From Morchella semilibera (lineage: Eukaryota > Ascomycota > Pezizomycetes > Pezizales > Morchellaceae): a stretch of 64,000 nt of DNA. The DNA lies in the NCBI GenBank assembly GCA_009192285.1, contig WBVU01000016.1, positions 1,065,101 through 1,129,100 of the forward strand. The letters run 5' to 3'. The notes below the pieces were generated by a model. That model had not been told where the DNA came from and searched no databases. It saw only the letters and a list, made by a program, of their open reading frames with translations. Both the position numbers and the translations under genes were made by a program. Below, piece after piece: positions 10,681 through 22,303 of the stretch (position 1 is its first letter; each line of letters begins with the position of its first letter).

Positions 10681-13436
10681 ATGGCGACCTCGCCTCCTCC
10701 GACTATCACAATTCAGACCTCGGAGTCAGAGTCCTACTTCAACGACGAAACAGACGACTCGGACGGGGAGACGCGTGTGGCAAGAACCACTATTTACGAA
10801 GGTACGGAGAGCACTTGTTTGCCTCGGAGGACTATGGGGAAACCTCGGAGAGCCTTTCTTAGGACCCATGGCGCCCTTTAACTCTGCATATGAATTTAGG
10901 AATGGCACGTTACTTCATACTATCGAAAGCGTCACAGGGCAACATTGACAGCTTCTTCCTCCACACCCAGGATGGCAACCGCGAAAGCTCCTACAGGATG
11001 GCAACCGCGAAAGCTCCTACAGGAATGGCAGGGGGTTTATACGGAAGATGGAGGAGATGAATGATTGCCTGGGAAAATCAAGCTGGGCAGCATTCCGAAG
11101 TCGAGATAGGCGGGACGAAAGTTCCCTACTACTCTCGCGACCTAATGACTATTGTGCGATTTCTTCTAGGTCAACGCGCATTCAGAGAGTCTTTGGTGTA
11201 CGCACCTGTGGGTAACATAATGAATCTGGTGAGCGGATGTACGGGGAGCTGCATACAGCTTGGTGTGGGGAGCACAGGTGAGCTTTAACGACTACTCTGG
11301 AGCTCTAATAACTTACTCTGGGAGCAGCGGCTAACACATAGGGTAGAACTCCCTCCCAGAAGGGTCCACTTTGGTACGCGTTATATGAGCATCGGACGGA
11401 ACCCATCTGACGAACTTCAGTGGCGACAAGAAGGCTTGGCCAGTATACCTGACGATTGGCTATATCAAGTCATCAGTAAGAAACAAGCCCTCTGGGCATT
11501 CGCTATTACTCCTAGCACTGTTGCCAGTGCCTCCGAAGTTAGGGACCAACCAGACTGCCAATGCGATACTGCCGACGTCAAAGTCAAATGGCACTTCACC
11601 GAGCTCTTGAAGACATTTTCAGAAGCTTCAGGAGCAGTGGAGGCGAGCTTATCAATTGCGCCGATGGTTATGAGCGATTATGTTATCCTTGTGTATGTGC
11701 GGGTGGAATCGCCGACCAACCTGAACACGCCTCCTTACAGAACATCAGCAACCAAGCCTGTCCAAGGTGCGAAGTTGATTTCAAAAGCCTTGGGAGCATT
11801 GGGCGAAGCCCTCCGCGCAATCAGGAGACCTATCAGGGAGATGGTGCGGCAGTTCAACGAGAATCCAGCGAATCATTCGCCAGTGGAATACCTTGTGTCG
11901 AAGTCCGTAAAGACACTCTTCAATGCTTTCTGGGATATGCCTAGAGTGAACGCCTACGACCTGAACAAGCCTGAAATCTTGCACAATATCTATCTTGGGC
12001 TATTAAAACACATGATGGAGTGGGTGCAAGGTTTCCTTAAGAAACATCACCGATTAGACAAATTCGACAAGGCTTGGTCGTCTATTGCACCATATCCTGG
12101 GCTTGCAGTACCAAATAAACCTTACAGGGCGACAACATAATGGCAGGGAAAGGAGATGCGAAATCTTGGGCGGATTGTCCTGGGGGCACTCGCGGTTGCT
12201 CTGAGAAACCCGCCGAATGCTATAAGGGTAGACTTTGCTAAGGCATTGAAATGTGTGCGAGCCTTGATTGACTTCCATTTGATGGCGCAATACGGGAGTC
12301 ACACAACGAGTACTTTAGAATATCTAGAGAACTATCTCAAAGACTTCCATAGACATAAGGACATCTTCCTAGAATTTCGAGCATATAAGCGCACGCGGAA
12401 AGAGGCGAAAGATCGGACCAGAGCTTTGCAATCTCAAGGCTCTCAGGGCATGACCGTAGCTTGGAGGAGATTCGCGAGATCCGTGAAAGGTCCCATTTCA
12501 ACTTCATCAAATTGCACCTATTATCGCATTACAGAGAGCATGTAGAGCGCTTTGGCAGCATTCCAATGTTCTCTACCGACATCAGCGAATTAGCCTCACG
12601 TTCATCAAGTCAAAGAAGCATATGAAGTATCAAACAAGGTCGACGCGCGACGCAGATCTTAGACTACGGCGGGCGGCGACTAGCACTGGAGATGCGAATA
12701 TTAAACCTCAAAGATATCGTTGGATGCTCAGAGAACAATAACGACTTCCTCTGGAATCATCGCGAAAACCTAAAGGAGCTGCTCCACATTTTCAAAATCG
12801 AAGACAGGAAAAAATCAATAAACGAACAGGCTTTAATTGACGCTAAACTGCCATTAAGAAAAACTATGTAATCCATCGGCTAGGCCGCAAAAGCTCTACG
12901 ATATCGCCGATGAGGTAAAGATGAACCGAACGGCATTATATCGTCTGGTCAAGGAGTATGCAGAGGATGAAGGTTGCTCCCAGGGCTTTATCGGAAGCTT
13001 AGAGAGCTTTGGTGAATATCGTGTGGAAAGATTTACCTGCCTGCAAGTTCCGATACCTATCTTCCAAAAGCCTGACATGTATGAGATTCACAACCTCCGA
13101 TGTACTGGAGAAGCGGCATTCAGAAAGCGAACAACGAGAAAGGATTGGGCATGGGTTTCAGTAGTGTCTTCAGAGCATTGGGTAGTGTTTGGAGGACGCC
13201 TACCAGGGCGATTAGAGGCGTTGTTTAAGCTTCGTGATGATAGGGGCCGATCACACAGGTTGTGCCTGATAGAGCTCTTGGAGGCGAAAGATCGGGGGAA
13301 TCCCGACACCTCCCACGGCCTTCCTAAAGCCTGCAGAAGAAGAAGGAGAAAGATGTGGGTTGTGAACATTCGTAGCATCTTGGGAATGACACATCTTTTT
13401 GAGGTGGACAGCTCTAATTGGCTTGTAAATACCTGA
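10681..13436 (+). pseudogene. Decayed Plavaka-like (CACTA-related) DNA transposase
   Basis: The pieces, in order, match the layout of Plavaka transposases of fungi. They are an acidic start at 10681 (NDETDDSDGE), MARYFILSKASQGN followed by IDSFF around 10903-10950, and the central block 11385-12140 with LHNIYLGLLKHMMEWVQGFL and APYPGLAVPNKPYRATT. The match continues with WQGKEMRNLGRIVLGALAVA at 12142-12200. The C-terminal domain at 12921-13436 has RKDWAWV, LPGRLEALFKLRD and VVNIRSILGMTHL. Between these blocks the frame changes several times, and a 26-bp duplication at 10971-11022 disturbs the N-terminal part, so the copy is dead. Plavaka elements move by cut and paste and are known mainly from fungi. 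Assignment to Plavaka rather than another KDZ/CACTA relative is by remembered motif order. Confidence 0.65.
10971..11022. repeat. 26-bp direct duplication
   Basis: Two exact head-to-tail copies of a unit beginning GATGGCAACCGCGAAAGCTC (10971-10996 and 10997-11022), inside the N-terminal part of the Plavaka-like gene. Confidence 0.9.
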
Positions 13437-14139
13437 ATAGATTTGCGTACATGGAATGATTTTAGCTATAAATAAAACACAATGCTCTCAGGGAAGTGAA
13501 CATACCTTTCACAGCAGTAGCGATCCATAATGGAGTATTCATGACTATGATAAGAGCTTTAGAGTGAAGACTTGTTTGGGGCGAGATCCGTGTGCACCAG
13601 ATAGAGTGAGAGAGTGCCGAGACGAAAGTCGCCGGGTGGTTGATGGCGGAGATAGAACTCGCTAGTGCTAACAGAGGAATGTTGATATCTCCAGGAGGAA
13701 GCGAAATTTTGGCAGTTCGCCGGGGCGAAAGAGGTGCTAGTGGCGTTCAGGGCGGGTTGATTCTTGGCACATGACGCCCGGACGCATGCATGCGCGCCCG
13801 GGGAAAACCCCAAGCTTGCTGATGCTTCCACCACACAGGCTTGAATATGGTACAGATGGAGAGCCGGACCTAATGGAAGAAGAGGAGGAGATAGAGGAAA
13901 TAGTGGAGGAGGAGGGTGGAGAAATAACAGAAGACGAGAGCTATAATAACTAAGGGAATAACAAGATCTCTAAGAGGTATGGGGAAGTCTGTAGAGACAG
14001 TAATATGTATTATTATAATTGTTATATAGTGGCGAGACCATAAGTGAATATATCCGTACCATTCGAGGAATAGAAGAGATCTCTGAAAGCTATCGTGAAG
14101 TGAATAAATACATGAAAAGCACCAGGTAGCACTAGGAGC
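13437..14139. other. Spacer right of the Plavaka-like transposase
   Basis: About 700 bases. A short acidic open frame (13771-13953, Glu-rich) is present, but I cannot support it as a gene. The right terminus of the Plavaka-like element may lie here. Confidence 0.35.
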
Positions 14140-14463
14140 TAGATGTGCGCGCCAGGAACACCCAGGCGCGATGAATGATAAAAAGTATGTTACCAGGGGA
14201 GATAGGGACGGAAAGGTAAAGCCCAGGCGGAGCCAGGCGGAGCCAGGTGCAAAACGTTTCCGTCAGGGGCGTTCCTGAGAGAAAACCTAACTCCTGGCGC
14301 TAACCGAGGTTGTGATATGGTTCAGGGCGCCCAGGATGCTGAAAGCCCCGCCCGGAGCGCCCTGAGGTTTGGCGAGTTTCTCAGGAGAATGAGTTTTTAT
14401 CCCGTGCGCCCTCAGCGCCCTGAACGCCTGGAGCGCCCCATAAAATCTACAGGTTTGCTGATG
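14140..14463 (-). repeat. CATCAGCAA-ended element, GGCGC-motif type, inserted in a Gypsy remnant
   Basis: The right end reads GGTTTGCTGATG (inverted CATCAGCAAACC) at about 14452-14463 and abuts the Gypsy integrase remnant directly. The interior is full of GGCGC motifs such as AGGGCGCCC, GAGCGCCC and CAGGCGGAGC. It is related to the element starting at 3153. The left end is approximate, and no coding capacity is seen. Confidence 0.45.
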
Positions 14464-15110
14464 ATATGTACTCCTTTCAGGCTAATTATGGGAGACATCC
14501 GAGAATGACATTTGGACCCTTACAGCACGGACAGACGGTGAATGAGGACCAGGCAAATGGGTTGACACGGGAGATGTCCCAGGTATTTGATTTCCTGAAA
14601 GGCGAGATGTTCAGGACACAGAAAATACAGGAGGAGATGGCCAACTTACACCGGACTCCGGCACCTCAATATGTGGTCGGCGATTTTGTCTGGCTCTCGA
14701 CTAGAAATATTGAAACAAAACGACCCTCGAAAAAACTTGACTGGAAACAAATTGGTCCCTACCCAGTTAAACGAATTGTGAGCCCTTATGCCTACGAGTT
14801 GGAATTACCTGCCTCTATGAAAATACATCCGGTATTCCATGTTTCATTACTATCACCGACAGTTGGAGAACCTGTTCCCAGACAAATTGTTGAACCGCCC
14901 CCACCGGTGGAAGTTGAGGGAGAGACTGAATGGGAAGTAGCGGAAATATTGGATTTGCGGAGGAGAGGGCGACGGGTGGAGTACTTGGTTAGATATGTTG
15001 GATATGAAGAACCGTCCTGGCAACCCTCGATTGATCTGGAGCATAGTTCTGATCTTAGAAAAATATTTCACAACCAATATCCTTCGAAACCTCGGCCTAT
15101 CAGGAGCTAG
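14464..15110 (+). mobile_element. Ty3/Gypsy chromovirus remnant: integrase tail and chromodomain
   Basis: A fossil fragment. It codes the C-terminal part of a chromovirus integrase (ANYGRHP, then KLDWKQIGPYPV and MKIHPVFHVS) followed by a chromodomain-like region (VEYLVRYVGYEEPSWQPS). It is related to, but distinct from, the two larger elements to the right. The rest of the element is not present to the left, where a CATCAGCAA-ended element intervenes. It is broken and older than its neighbours. Confidence 0.8.
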
Positions 15111-15835
15111 GCCCTTGGAGGGGAACTGATCTGTCCCGGCATCTTGGCATTTGTCCCGACAGTCCGGTAGGCGATGCACGGCTGTGGTTGTTATGGTAAT
15201 GTTAAGCGAGAGTGTGGAATGCGAGGTGGAGGTTGTCGTCATTGGCTTCTAGGAGGTTCGATGGCGTGATGGATTGGTAATGTAGAATAACGGAGATGGT
15301 GGGGAGGATTACGAGGTGTGGTAGCGACGGATTTCTATGAGGTTCTAGGAGCAAAAGTGTGAGTCATAGCGGACTACATCAGCAAGATTTCATTTGTCTC
15401 CTGATGTCTCCTGAGCCTCAGGAGACTCAAAAGATATCCGGGGGTCTCAGGAGACTCTCAGGAGACCCGGGAGACTGTTGGGAGACTCCAGTCACAAGTT
15501 GAGTTTGCTGATGTAGTGGAGGAGGTGTGTTAAATAGCAGGGATAGATGTTTTCCTTAGTTTTTTCTTTCTTTCCTCTTTGTCTCGTCTTCCTGTTATCT
15601 CGGTATATAGGAATTCACTCCTATTCTCAAGCCATAGCTCCTCGTACCCAAGATCCGGTCCTCTAAAGAGGAAAACCATAGCACCACTCATTGTTCCCGT
15701 TGAGGTCCATTCGGTCCTCACTCTCCCCGCCCTGTGCTCTTGTGCCTTTCCCCTTGCCTTTGCCTTCGCTGGTGCCTGTGCTTGTGCCTGCCCGGTGTTG
15801 CCTTTGTCTTCATCAGTCTCCTTGTCGTGTAGACT
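15111..15835 (+). mobile_element. Probable 3' untranslated region and LTR of the Gypsy remnant, with a 137-bp insert
   Basis: Non-coding sequence directly downstream of the chromodomain remnant, opening with the TCTGTCCCGGCATCTTGGCA region. By position it should be the trailing region and LTR of that fossil, but no second LTR copy is in the window to prove it. It contains the 137-bp element at 15377-15513. Confidence 0.4.
15377..15513 (+). repeat. 137-bp CATCAGCAA-ended element (MITE-like), copy 1, TA-flanked
   Basis: The ends are CATCAGCAAGATTT and (inverted) CATCAGCAAACTCAAC, sharing a 9-bp terminal inverted repeat. Both sides are flanked by TA (15375-15376 and 15514-15515). The interior is a run of quasi-palindromic units of the type TCTCAGGAGACTC. 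Copy 2 (32120-32256) has the same length and is nearly identical in inverted orientation. The TA target and short inverted repeats fit a Tc1/mariner/pogo-mobilised non-autonomous element. Confidence 0.8.
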
Positions 15836-16352
15836 TCTCAAGGAGGGGGTGGCGGTGTAGCTTCGTTCCACAGGGCACGAGTGGTGACAACGATACGACC
15901 CAAGTATAAGGGAGGTATGGGGAGGAGATCGAACGGGCAGCGATAGTCACTAAAGAGGTAGAGACTATAAAGTATATTGAATACTAATTACAGAAGACGT
16001 TGCGTGAAGAGAAAAGGAAAAGAAGAGAAAGTACAGGAGTAGGCGCCGTTGCCTCCCTTATATACCCAATATTCCGGAGCCAAGTCTGACTCATATCCTC
16101 GCGTGACCCCAACCATGACTCATATCCCTGCGTAACGGAAACCCATAGAACCTACTCTGACTCACCCCCGCCTCCGATCTTACAGTAATCCCATCCCCGC
16201 CAATCATTCCAATCCTCCCATCCTAACGTATCCATGAAAAGACTGTGCTCCTCGAGTCCTTCTGCGTCATCATTGTCATCTTCTTCTTTGCGTCGGGTTA
16301 CTCCGTCACAAAAATAGGTTGTTGGTGGTGGCCTCCGAAACTTACTAATCAA
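15836..16352 (-). mobile_element. Gypsy chromovirus 3' fragment: LTR (15836-16239) and end of pol
   Basis: Bases 15836-16239 are the reverse complement of the LTR family of the element at 23889-29746, with the same CTCAAGGAGGGGG and ATCCATGAAA ends and about 404 bp long. Directly to the right (minus-strand upstream) is the end of that family's pol frame (FMDTLGWEDWNDWRGWDYCK against FMDTLGSEGWKDWQGWDYCK), so pol overlaps its 3' LTR in this family. Only the 3' end survives. It is a fossil and clearly diverged from the full element. Confidence 0.8.
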
Positions 16353-16651
16353 AGCTCGGAAGCCCTCTGGAAGGCCCAGGAAGCCCTCTGGAAGGCTCGG
16401 GAGTCGAGAAACAATTAGCGAGGTGTCAGGAGAGGTAAGGAGGGTAACAGAAGGCTCAGAAGGCTACATACAATCAGCGAGATGTCAGGAGAGGTAAGGA
16501 GGGTAACAGAAGGCTCAGGAGGCTCTCTAGAAGGCTCGGGAGGCAATAAATGGTTAGCGAAGTTATTAGGAGAGACGGGAGGGTAATTGCCTTGGCAACG
16601 GCCTCCGGAGACCCAGTGAAGCCTCTGGAGAGAGTTTGAATCTTGCTGATG
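16353..16651 (-). repeat. CATCAGCAA-ended element, GGCTC-motif type
   Basis: The right end reads CTTGCTGATG (inverted CATCAGCAAG) at 16642-16651. The interior consists of degenerate AGGCTCGGGAGGC, AAGCCCTCTGGAAGG and AGGAGAGGTAAGGAGGGTAA units, the last in two copies about 58 bp apart (near 16429 and 16487). The left end is not clear. Only 5 bases separate it from the target duplication of the Gypsy element to the right. Confidence 0.5.
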
Positions 16652-16661
16652 TGAGAACAGT

Positions 16662-17179
16662 TCTAACGGGGTGGGGTCGGGCCAAGGGTTAAGCGGGGTA
16701 AATCCAGGAAAGAGGACGAAGACAGGGTCGGCTCAGGAGATACCCGAGGCGGGACAGGTTCAGGTTCCTGTTCAGGTTCAGGTTCAGGTTCAGGTTCAGG
16801 TTCAGGTTCAGGTTCAATGACGAGGCGAGGACAGGAGGGCCGAAGCCAAAGTAATATATTGCTAACAGAAAGAAGACGTTGCCTAGAGAGGCGAAAACAT
16901 AGGAAAGAACAAACACTATATATACAACTTCCACGTCACACCGCTGACTCATAACCATAGAATCCCATAGAACCTCCCCCACTCCCGTACCACCCATACT
17001 ATTCCCAATACCCGTACCTCTAGCCCGATACTACCCCATCCTTCCTAGCGCGTACATTCTATCACCCGAGCTCCTTCCCAATCCATCATTCTACTTCCGA
17101 CATCGATCGATACTATCCAACAACCCTGTTCCGGAGACGTCTTGGCGAAAGGCGGGGTAGAGAAGGCGGAGCCGTGATA
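16662..17179 (-). repeat. 3' LTR of the 16662-22785 Gypsy element
   Basis: It is 518 bp and matches 22304-22785 base for base except for a few substitutions and a CAGGTT hexamer array (about 16757-16815) that is six units longer. The pol frame runs into this LTR. Confidence 0.92.
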
Positions 17180-20100
17180 GTTGCCCTCTCATTAGGTTCG
17201 AGCTCCGCGAGAACTCCGTCAGGTTTCGGCTTGGTGGGGTATGTCATATGAAAGCGGATCAACAGACGGGGGACGTTGGTAAGATTCTCCGCGTACTCCC
17301 AGGTTGGTGCATCATAGCCCTTCCACTTAACTAAATACTGCAATCGTGAATAACGAAGACGGGAGTCTAATAACTCATCAACTTCCCATTCTTCATCGCC
17401 ATCAACAATTACCGGAGGTGCGGGAGGAGGAATATGTCCTGGTAGGGGATCAATAGCACAAGGTTCCAACTTCGAAACATGAAAGACAGGATGTATCTTC
17501 ATCGTAGAGGGGAGATCAAGTTCGTAGGCATAAGGACTAATAACCGACTTAATTTTAAATCTTCCAAGACGCTTCCAATCAAGCTTCCGGGATGGTCTAG
17601 TAGTCTGAATATTCCTGGCATTTAGCCATACCTCATCACCCACATGGTAGGCTGGAGCGGGAACTCGGTGGACATTAGCGTTGGTCTCTTGTCGATCCTG
17701 TGCATAGCGCATCTCAGCTTGCAGTTGATCGTATATCTCAGCCATTTTATCGGCAAGAGCATTCATATCCTGGGGGCCATTGACAAGCGGGGGCAGAGCG
17801 AGATTTTCCGTAAAACGAGGGTCAAACCCGTGGTTGGCCATAAAGGGAGATACCTGCGTAGTTTCCGAGGGGTGATTTTGATGCAAACTCGGCGAGTGGA
17901 AGCCAGTCTACCCAATCATCCTGCTGATAGGAAACATAACTCCGCAAATACTGTTCCATCACCGCATTAATCCGTTCCGTCTGACCATCAGTTTCGGGGT
18001 GGAAAGCAAAGGACATGGCGACATTAATCTTTAGCATCTTGCAAAGAGATTTCCAAAACTGGGACGTAAATTGATGACCACGATCGGAGACGATACTAGT
18101 AGGGAGACCATGAAGTTTCCAAACATAATCAATAAACAGGCGTGCGAGATCTTCAGATCCAGTAGTAGTATTGCAGGCAATATAGTGCCGCATCTTTGAT
18201 AAGCGATCGACTACTACCAAAATCGCGTCTCTTCCCTTGCTTTCCGGCAATCCTGTGACAAAGTCCATGGAAATATGTGTCCAAGGTCTCTGAGGAATCG
18301 GTAGAGGTCGAAGGACTCCATAAGGGGCATGACGAACTGTCTTATTACGACTACAGGTATGACAATTCCTAACGTAGCGATCCACTGTATTGCGCATCCC
18401 TGGCCAATAGTAGGAACGGGCGAGGAGTTGGAAGGTTTTTGCTTTCCCGGTATGACCTGACGACGGGGCATCATGGTGTTCTTTCAACAGGTGCAAGTGC
18501 AAAGGCGCATCGTCTGGGACAAAAAGTTTCCCACGGTAGGTCAGAAGGCCTTTCCTGGTCGAACATTCTGCCAGAGTAATCTCTCGGGAATGTTTAACGC
18601 CGTCTCGAAGAAGTCCTAAGATTTTATTCGGAAATGGGTCAGTGATATAAGCCTGTTCAAAGAATTTTTCTAGGGGTGACTGTCCTCGGACAGCTGGAAT
18701 GGCTGCCAACAAACCCAAATTATGGGACTTCAACACTGTCTGACTTTGCTGCGTCAGGCGTTCATCCCCCTCTTTAGGCAGATCTCCTGATCTCCTAGTC
18801 AATGCATCCGGTTTCCCTCCTTGCTTCCCCGGTCGATACTTAATCACATAATTAAAACGAGAAAGGAACTCTGACCAACGTGCCTGTCGGCGATTCAAAT
18901 CCCTCTTGGTCATAAAATATTCCAGGTTCCGATGGTCGCTCAGAACTTCAATAGGTTCAGCGACACCCATCAGTTCAGCTCTCCATTCTTCAAAACACTT
19001 GATAATAGCCAATAGTTCCTTATCATAGATTTCGTAGTTACACTCCGGCGGGGGAGTGAGTTCCGGAAAAGAAGGCGACAGGATGCAGAATATTCTCATC
19101 GCTATACTGAGAAAGTGTGCCGCCCGAAACATAATCTGATGCATCCGATTCCACAATAGCTCGACGATCAAAATCAAAATGACGAAGAATCGGGGCCGTA
19201 GTAAATGCAGTTTTGAGTCCTTCGAAGGCTTCCTCGCAGGCAGGGGACCAAACAAACACAACATTCCCTTTGGTCAGAGTAGTAAGAGGACGAACAATTC
19301 CCGAATAGTTTTTAATAAAACGCCGATAGAAATTTGCCCAACCATTAAACACCTGTATATCCCTCACATTTAGGGGACGAGCCCACTTAACAATAGTTTC
19401 GATCTTTTTGGGGTCGAGCTTCAGGCCTTCGGTAGTAACAATCATTCCCAGATACTTTACTTCCTTGACCTGAAATTCGCACTTCTCGGGGGAGCAATAA
19501 AGATCAGCATCGGTAAGAGCTTGCAAAACCTGGTTAACATGGTTGCGGTGTGACTCCAAATCCTCACTATAAATAAGGATATCGTCAAGGTAAGCCGTGC
19601 AGAAGCGGTCCAAAAAGGGACGAAGGGTGTCGTTAATAAAGTGCTGAAAAACGGCAGGAGCATTGGTCAATCCAAAGGGCATCACTTTGTACTGGAAATG
19701 ACCAACCCTGGTCCGAAATGCGGTTTTCCATTCATCTCCAGCTGCAACCCGGACCAGATTATAGGCATTCTTCAAATCCAACTTGGTATACCATTTGGCC
19801 TTGCAGAGTTGATTAAACGTTTCCTTAGGCAGCGGCAAGGGATAGCGATTCTTAAGGGTAATCGCATTCAGACCTCGATAATCCACACAGAATCGAAGTC
19901 CACCACCAGACTTTTTAACAAATAGAACAGGGGATCCGGCGGGGGAAGAACTAGATTCGATAAACCCTTTCTTCAACATGTCATCGATGTATTCAATTAA
20001 TGCAGCCAGTTCATCCCGAAACATGCTATATAGAGGACCGAAGGGAGGTTCCTTTCCCTCATGAAGATTAATCCGAATATCATAGGGACGGTGCGGAGGC

Positions 20101-20800
20101 AATTTCTGAGGACCTTCTTTGCCAAACCGTTGCCAAAAGTGGTGATGTTCGGGAGGGACCAAAGTGGCAATTTCCGGCGGTATTGACTCCGTAGAACCGC
20201 CAAGAAATAGGGCATACACAGTTAGTCCCTGAGTGGTTTCGGCAAAGGTAGCAGCACTGACAATCTCAAAGTCGTGATTAGCAGGGAGCCGTGAAGTAAT
20301 TCCCTTAACATAAGCAGGGACTTGATCATCATTGCGACGTTGAAGACAGCAAGGGGACCCGAAGGTCAACGAATTATCGGCAAAATTAATAGCAACATTA
20401 TGTCGGCGCAGCCAGGGAATTCCTAACACCAACGGATAATGTCCTAGGCGGGTAACATAGGCGGAAATTTTTTCAGTATGACCTTGGATGCGAAGAGAAA
20501 AGTGAGCAATATGAGTAATGCTACCAGAGGAGATTTCTCTTCCATCGATAACATGAAGAGCACGAGGAGTGGGGAGAAGAGTAGTGGGGATTTCCTTGTG
20601 GCGTACAAATAATTCATCAATGAATGCAAATCCGGAAGCCCCGGTGTCAACAAGTGAGTAGGTTTTAACAGTTTTATTCTCATCCGATACGATACATGAA
20701 ACAACAAGATGATCGTTATCCGAAACCTTCTCACCAGAGACACCAGAAGCAGCAGAAGCAGACAAAGAAAGAGGGGGGACCTGGCCTAAGCCACCTAAGA
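17180..20800 (-). mobile_element. pol region of the 16662-22785 Gypsy element
   Basis: Fossil pol of a chromovirus. In order from right to left are an aspartic protease (DTGASGF), reverse transcriptase (YLDDILIY), RNase H, an integrase zinc-binding and catalytic domain (NCHTC, then a DFVTGLP core) and a C-terminal chromodomain (LVKWKGYDAPTWEYAENL). All domains expected of the family are visible. Confidence 0.88.
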
Positions 20801-22303
20801 CAGGTCCTCGTGAAAACCCGACTGATCCGGGGTAGTCGCCGACATTGAACCAGGAGAACCCAAACCCAAAGATCCAGAGCCAGAAGAAGAAGAAGCACCA
20901 AAAGGAAACCCAAAAACATAACCAGGAGAAGAAGAAGGACGAGAGGCTTGATTAACAACAGGAGGCGCGCCGGCCCCAGGCATAACAGGAGGTACACCGA
21001 CCTCAGAAGTAGCAGCAACACGAGCAGGACGAGCAACAGGACGAGCGGAACATTCAGCAGCGAAATGCCCAGGACCTCCGCAATACATGCAGAGTCCTTG
21101 AGCGGCACGACGAGCGCGTTCAGCGGGGGTAATAGGGACACGTCGTTGAGGACGGCGGGCACCAGAGAGGTCCATTGGCACCGCACCACCTGGAGAGTAA
21201 GAGGGGTGAGGAGTGGAAGCAGCAGGAGCGGAAGCAGGAACACGAGTAGGAGTAAAGGGAACAAAGGGCTGACGGGTGGCAAAGGGAGAGGAGCGGTCTC
21301 TGGCACGAGCATCCCTGAGTCTATTATCCAACTTTTGAAGCAGAAGAACATATTCAGAAGTGGCGGCAGGGACGTGGTGGATCATGGCGGAGCGAAGCTC
21401 GCGGGAGAGGCCTTGAGTAAGTGCGTGTTTCTTAGCCTCATCGTTCCATCTGACCTCAGCAGCCAAGCGTTGGAACTCAGCGAATTAGGTGGAGAAGTCT
21501 CGGCCGCCTTGGGTAAGACGTTCGAGTTCTCGTTCGGCAGTGGCAATACGATCTGGATCTCCGAAAGCAGTTTCCAGAATGGTAATCAGGGCCTCAATAT
21601 CTTCCAGGTCGATGCGTCCTCCAACAACGAGGGGCATTACCTGGGCAAGGGCACGGCCAGACAAAAGATTAATCGCGTAGGCAAGGCGGGCTTGCGCCGC
21701 AGGGAAGCGATCATGGTTGGCGAGCATCTTAAGACGAAGTTGAGTGACGAAGGGGCGAAGTTCCTCCCGCTTTCCGTCAAACTTAGGTGGGTCAGGAACC
21801 TTCTCGGAGCGGGGAACAGCAGCGGCCGGAGGAGGAACTACTGGGGGAACGACAGGAGGGGCGGCCGGAGGCGGAGGAACAGCGGGAGGAGCGGGAGGAA
21901 CAGCGGGAGGAGCAGGAGGGATGACGGGAGGAGCAGTAGCCTGGGCAGACAGCAAAGTATTGAGCTGACGGACCTCCGCAAGTTGGCTTTCTAGGCTCGT
22001 AATTTGCTGTTCAAGATCCGAGATATCAGAGGCGGTATTCAAGGCCGTGTCTCTCTCGAAACGGGCCAAGTCTCTCTCATGTCTAATGCGAGAGATACTA
22101 TACCCCAGAAGATCGAAGAGCAGAACTTTGTCATGATCATATTGATTAGAAAAAGCTTGAACATCCTCTGGAGCAGCCCAAGTGGCAGGAACCACATCGC
22201 TGTTAGCGATGCGCTCGGTAATAACAGGTGGAGGGGCAATAGTAAACGAAGATCCGGAGGCTGCCATAATAGTATCTCGAGAGCCAAAAGCGAGGCAACG
22301 TAG
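20800..22303 (-). mobile_element. gag region of the 16662-22785 Gypsy element
   Basis: Fossil gag. It has a Pro/Ala/Val-rich linker with a coiled-coil-like part before it, a capsid-like region (DPPKFDGKREELRPFVTQLR) and a CCHC zinc knuckle (CMYCGGPGHFAAEC). Confidence 0.85.

Noticed and set aside
15530-15871. Overlapping open frames of 93-113 codons
   Set aside because: They overlap the LTR fragment at 15836 and the probable LTR region before it, and no domain is recognised.
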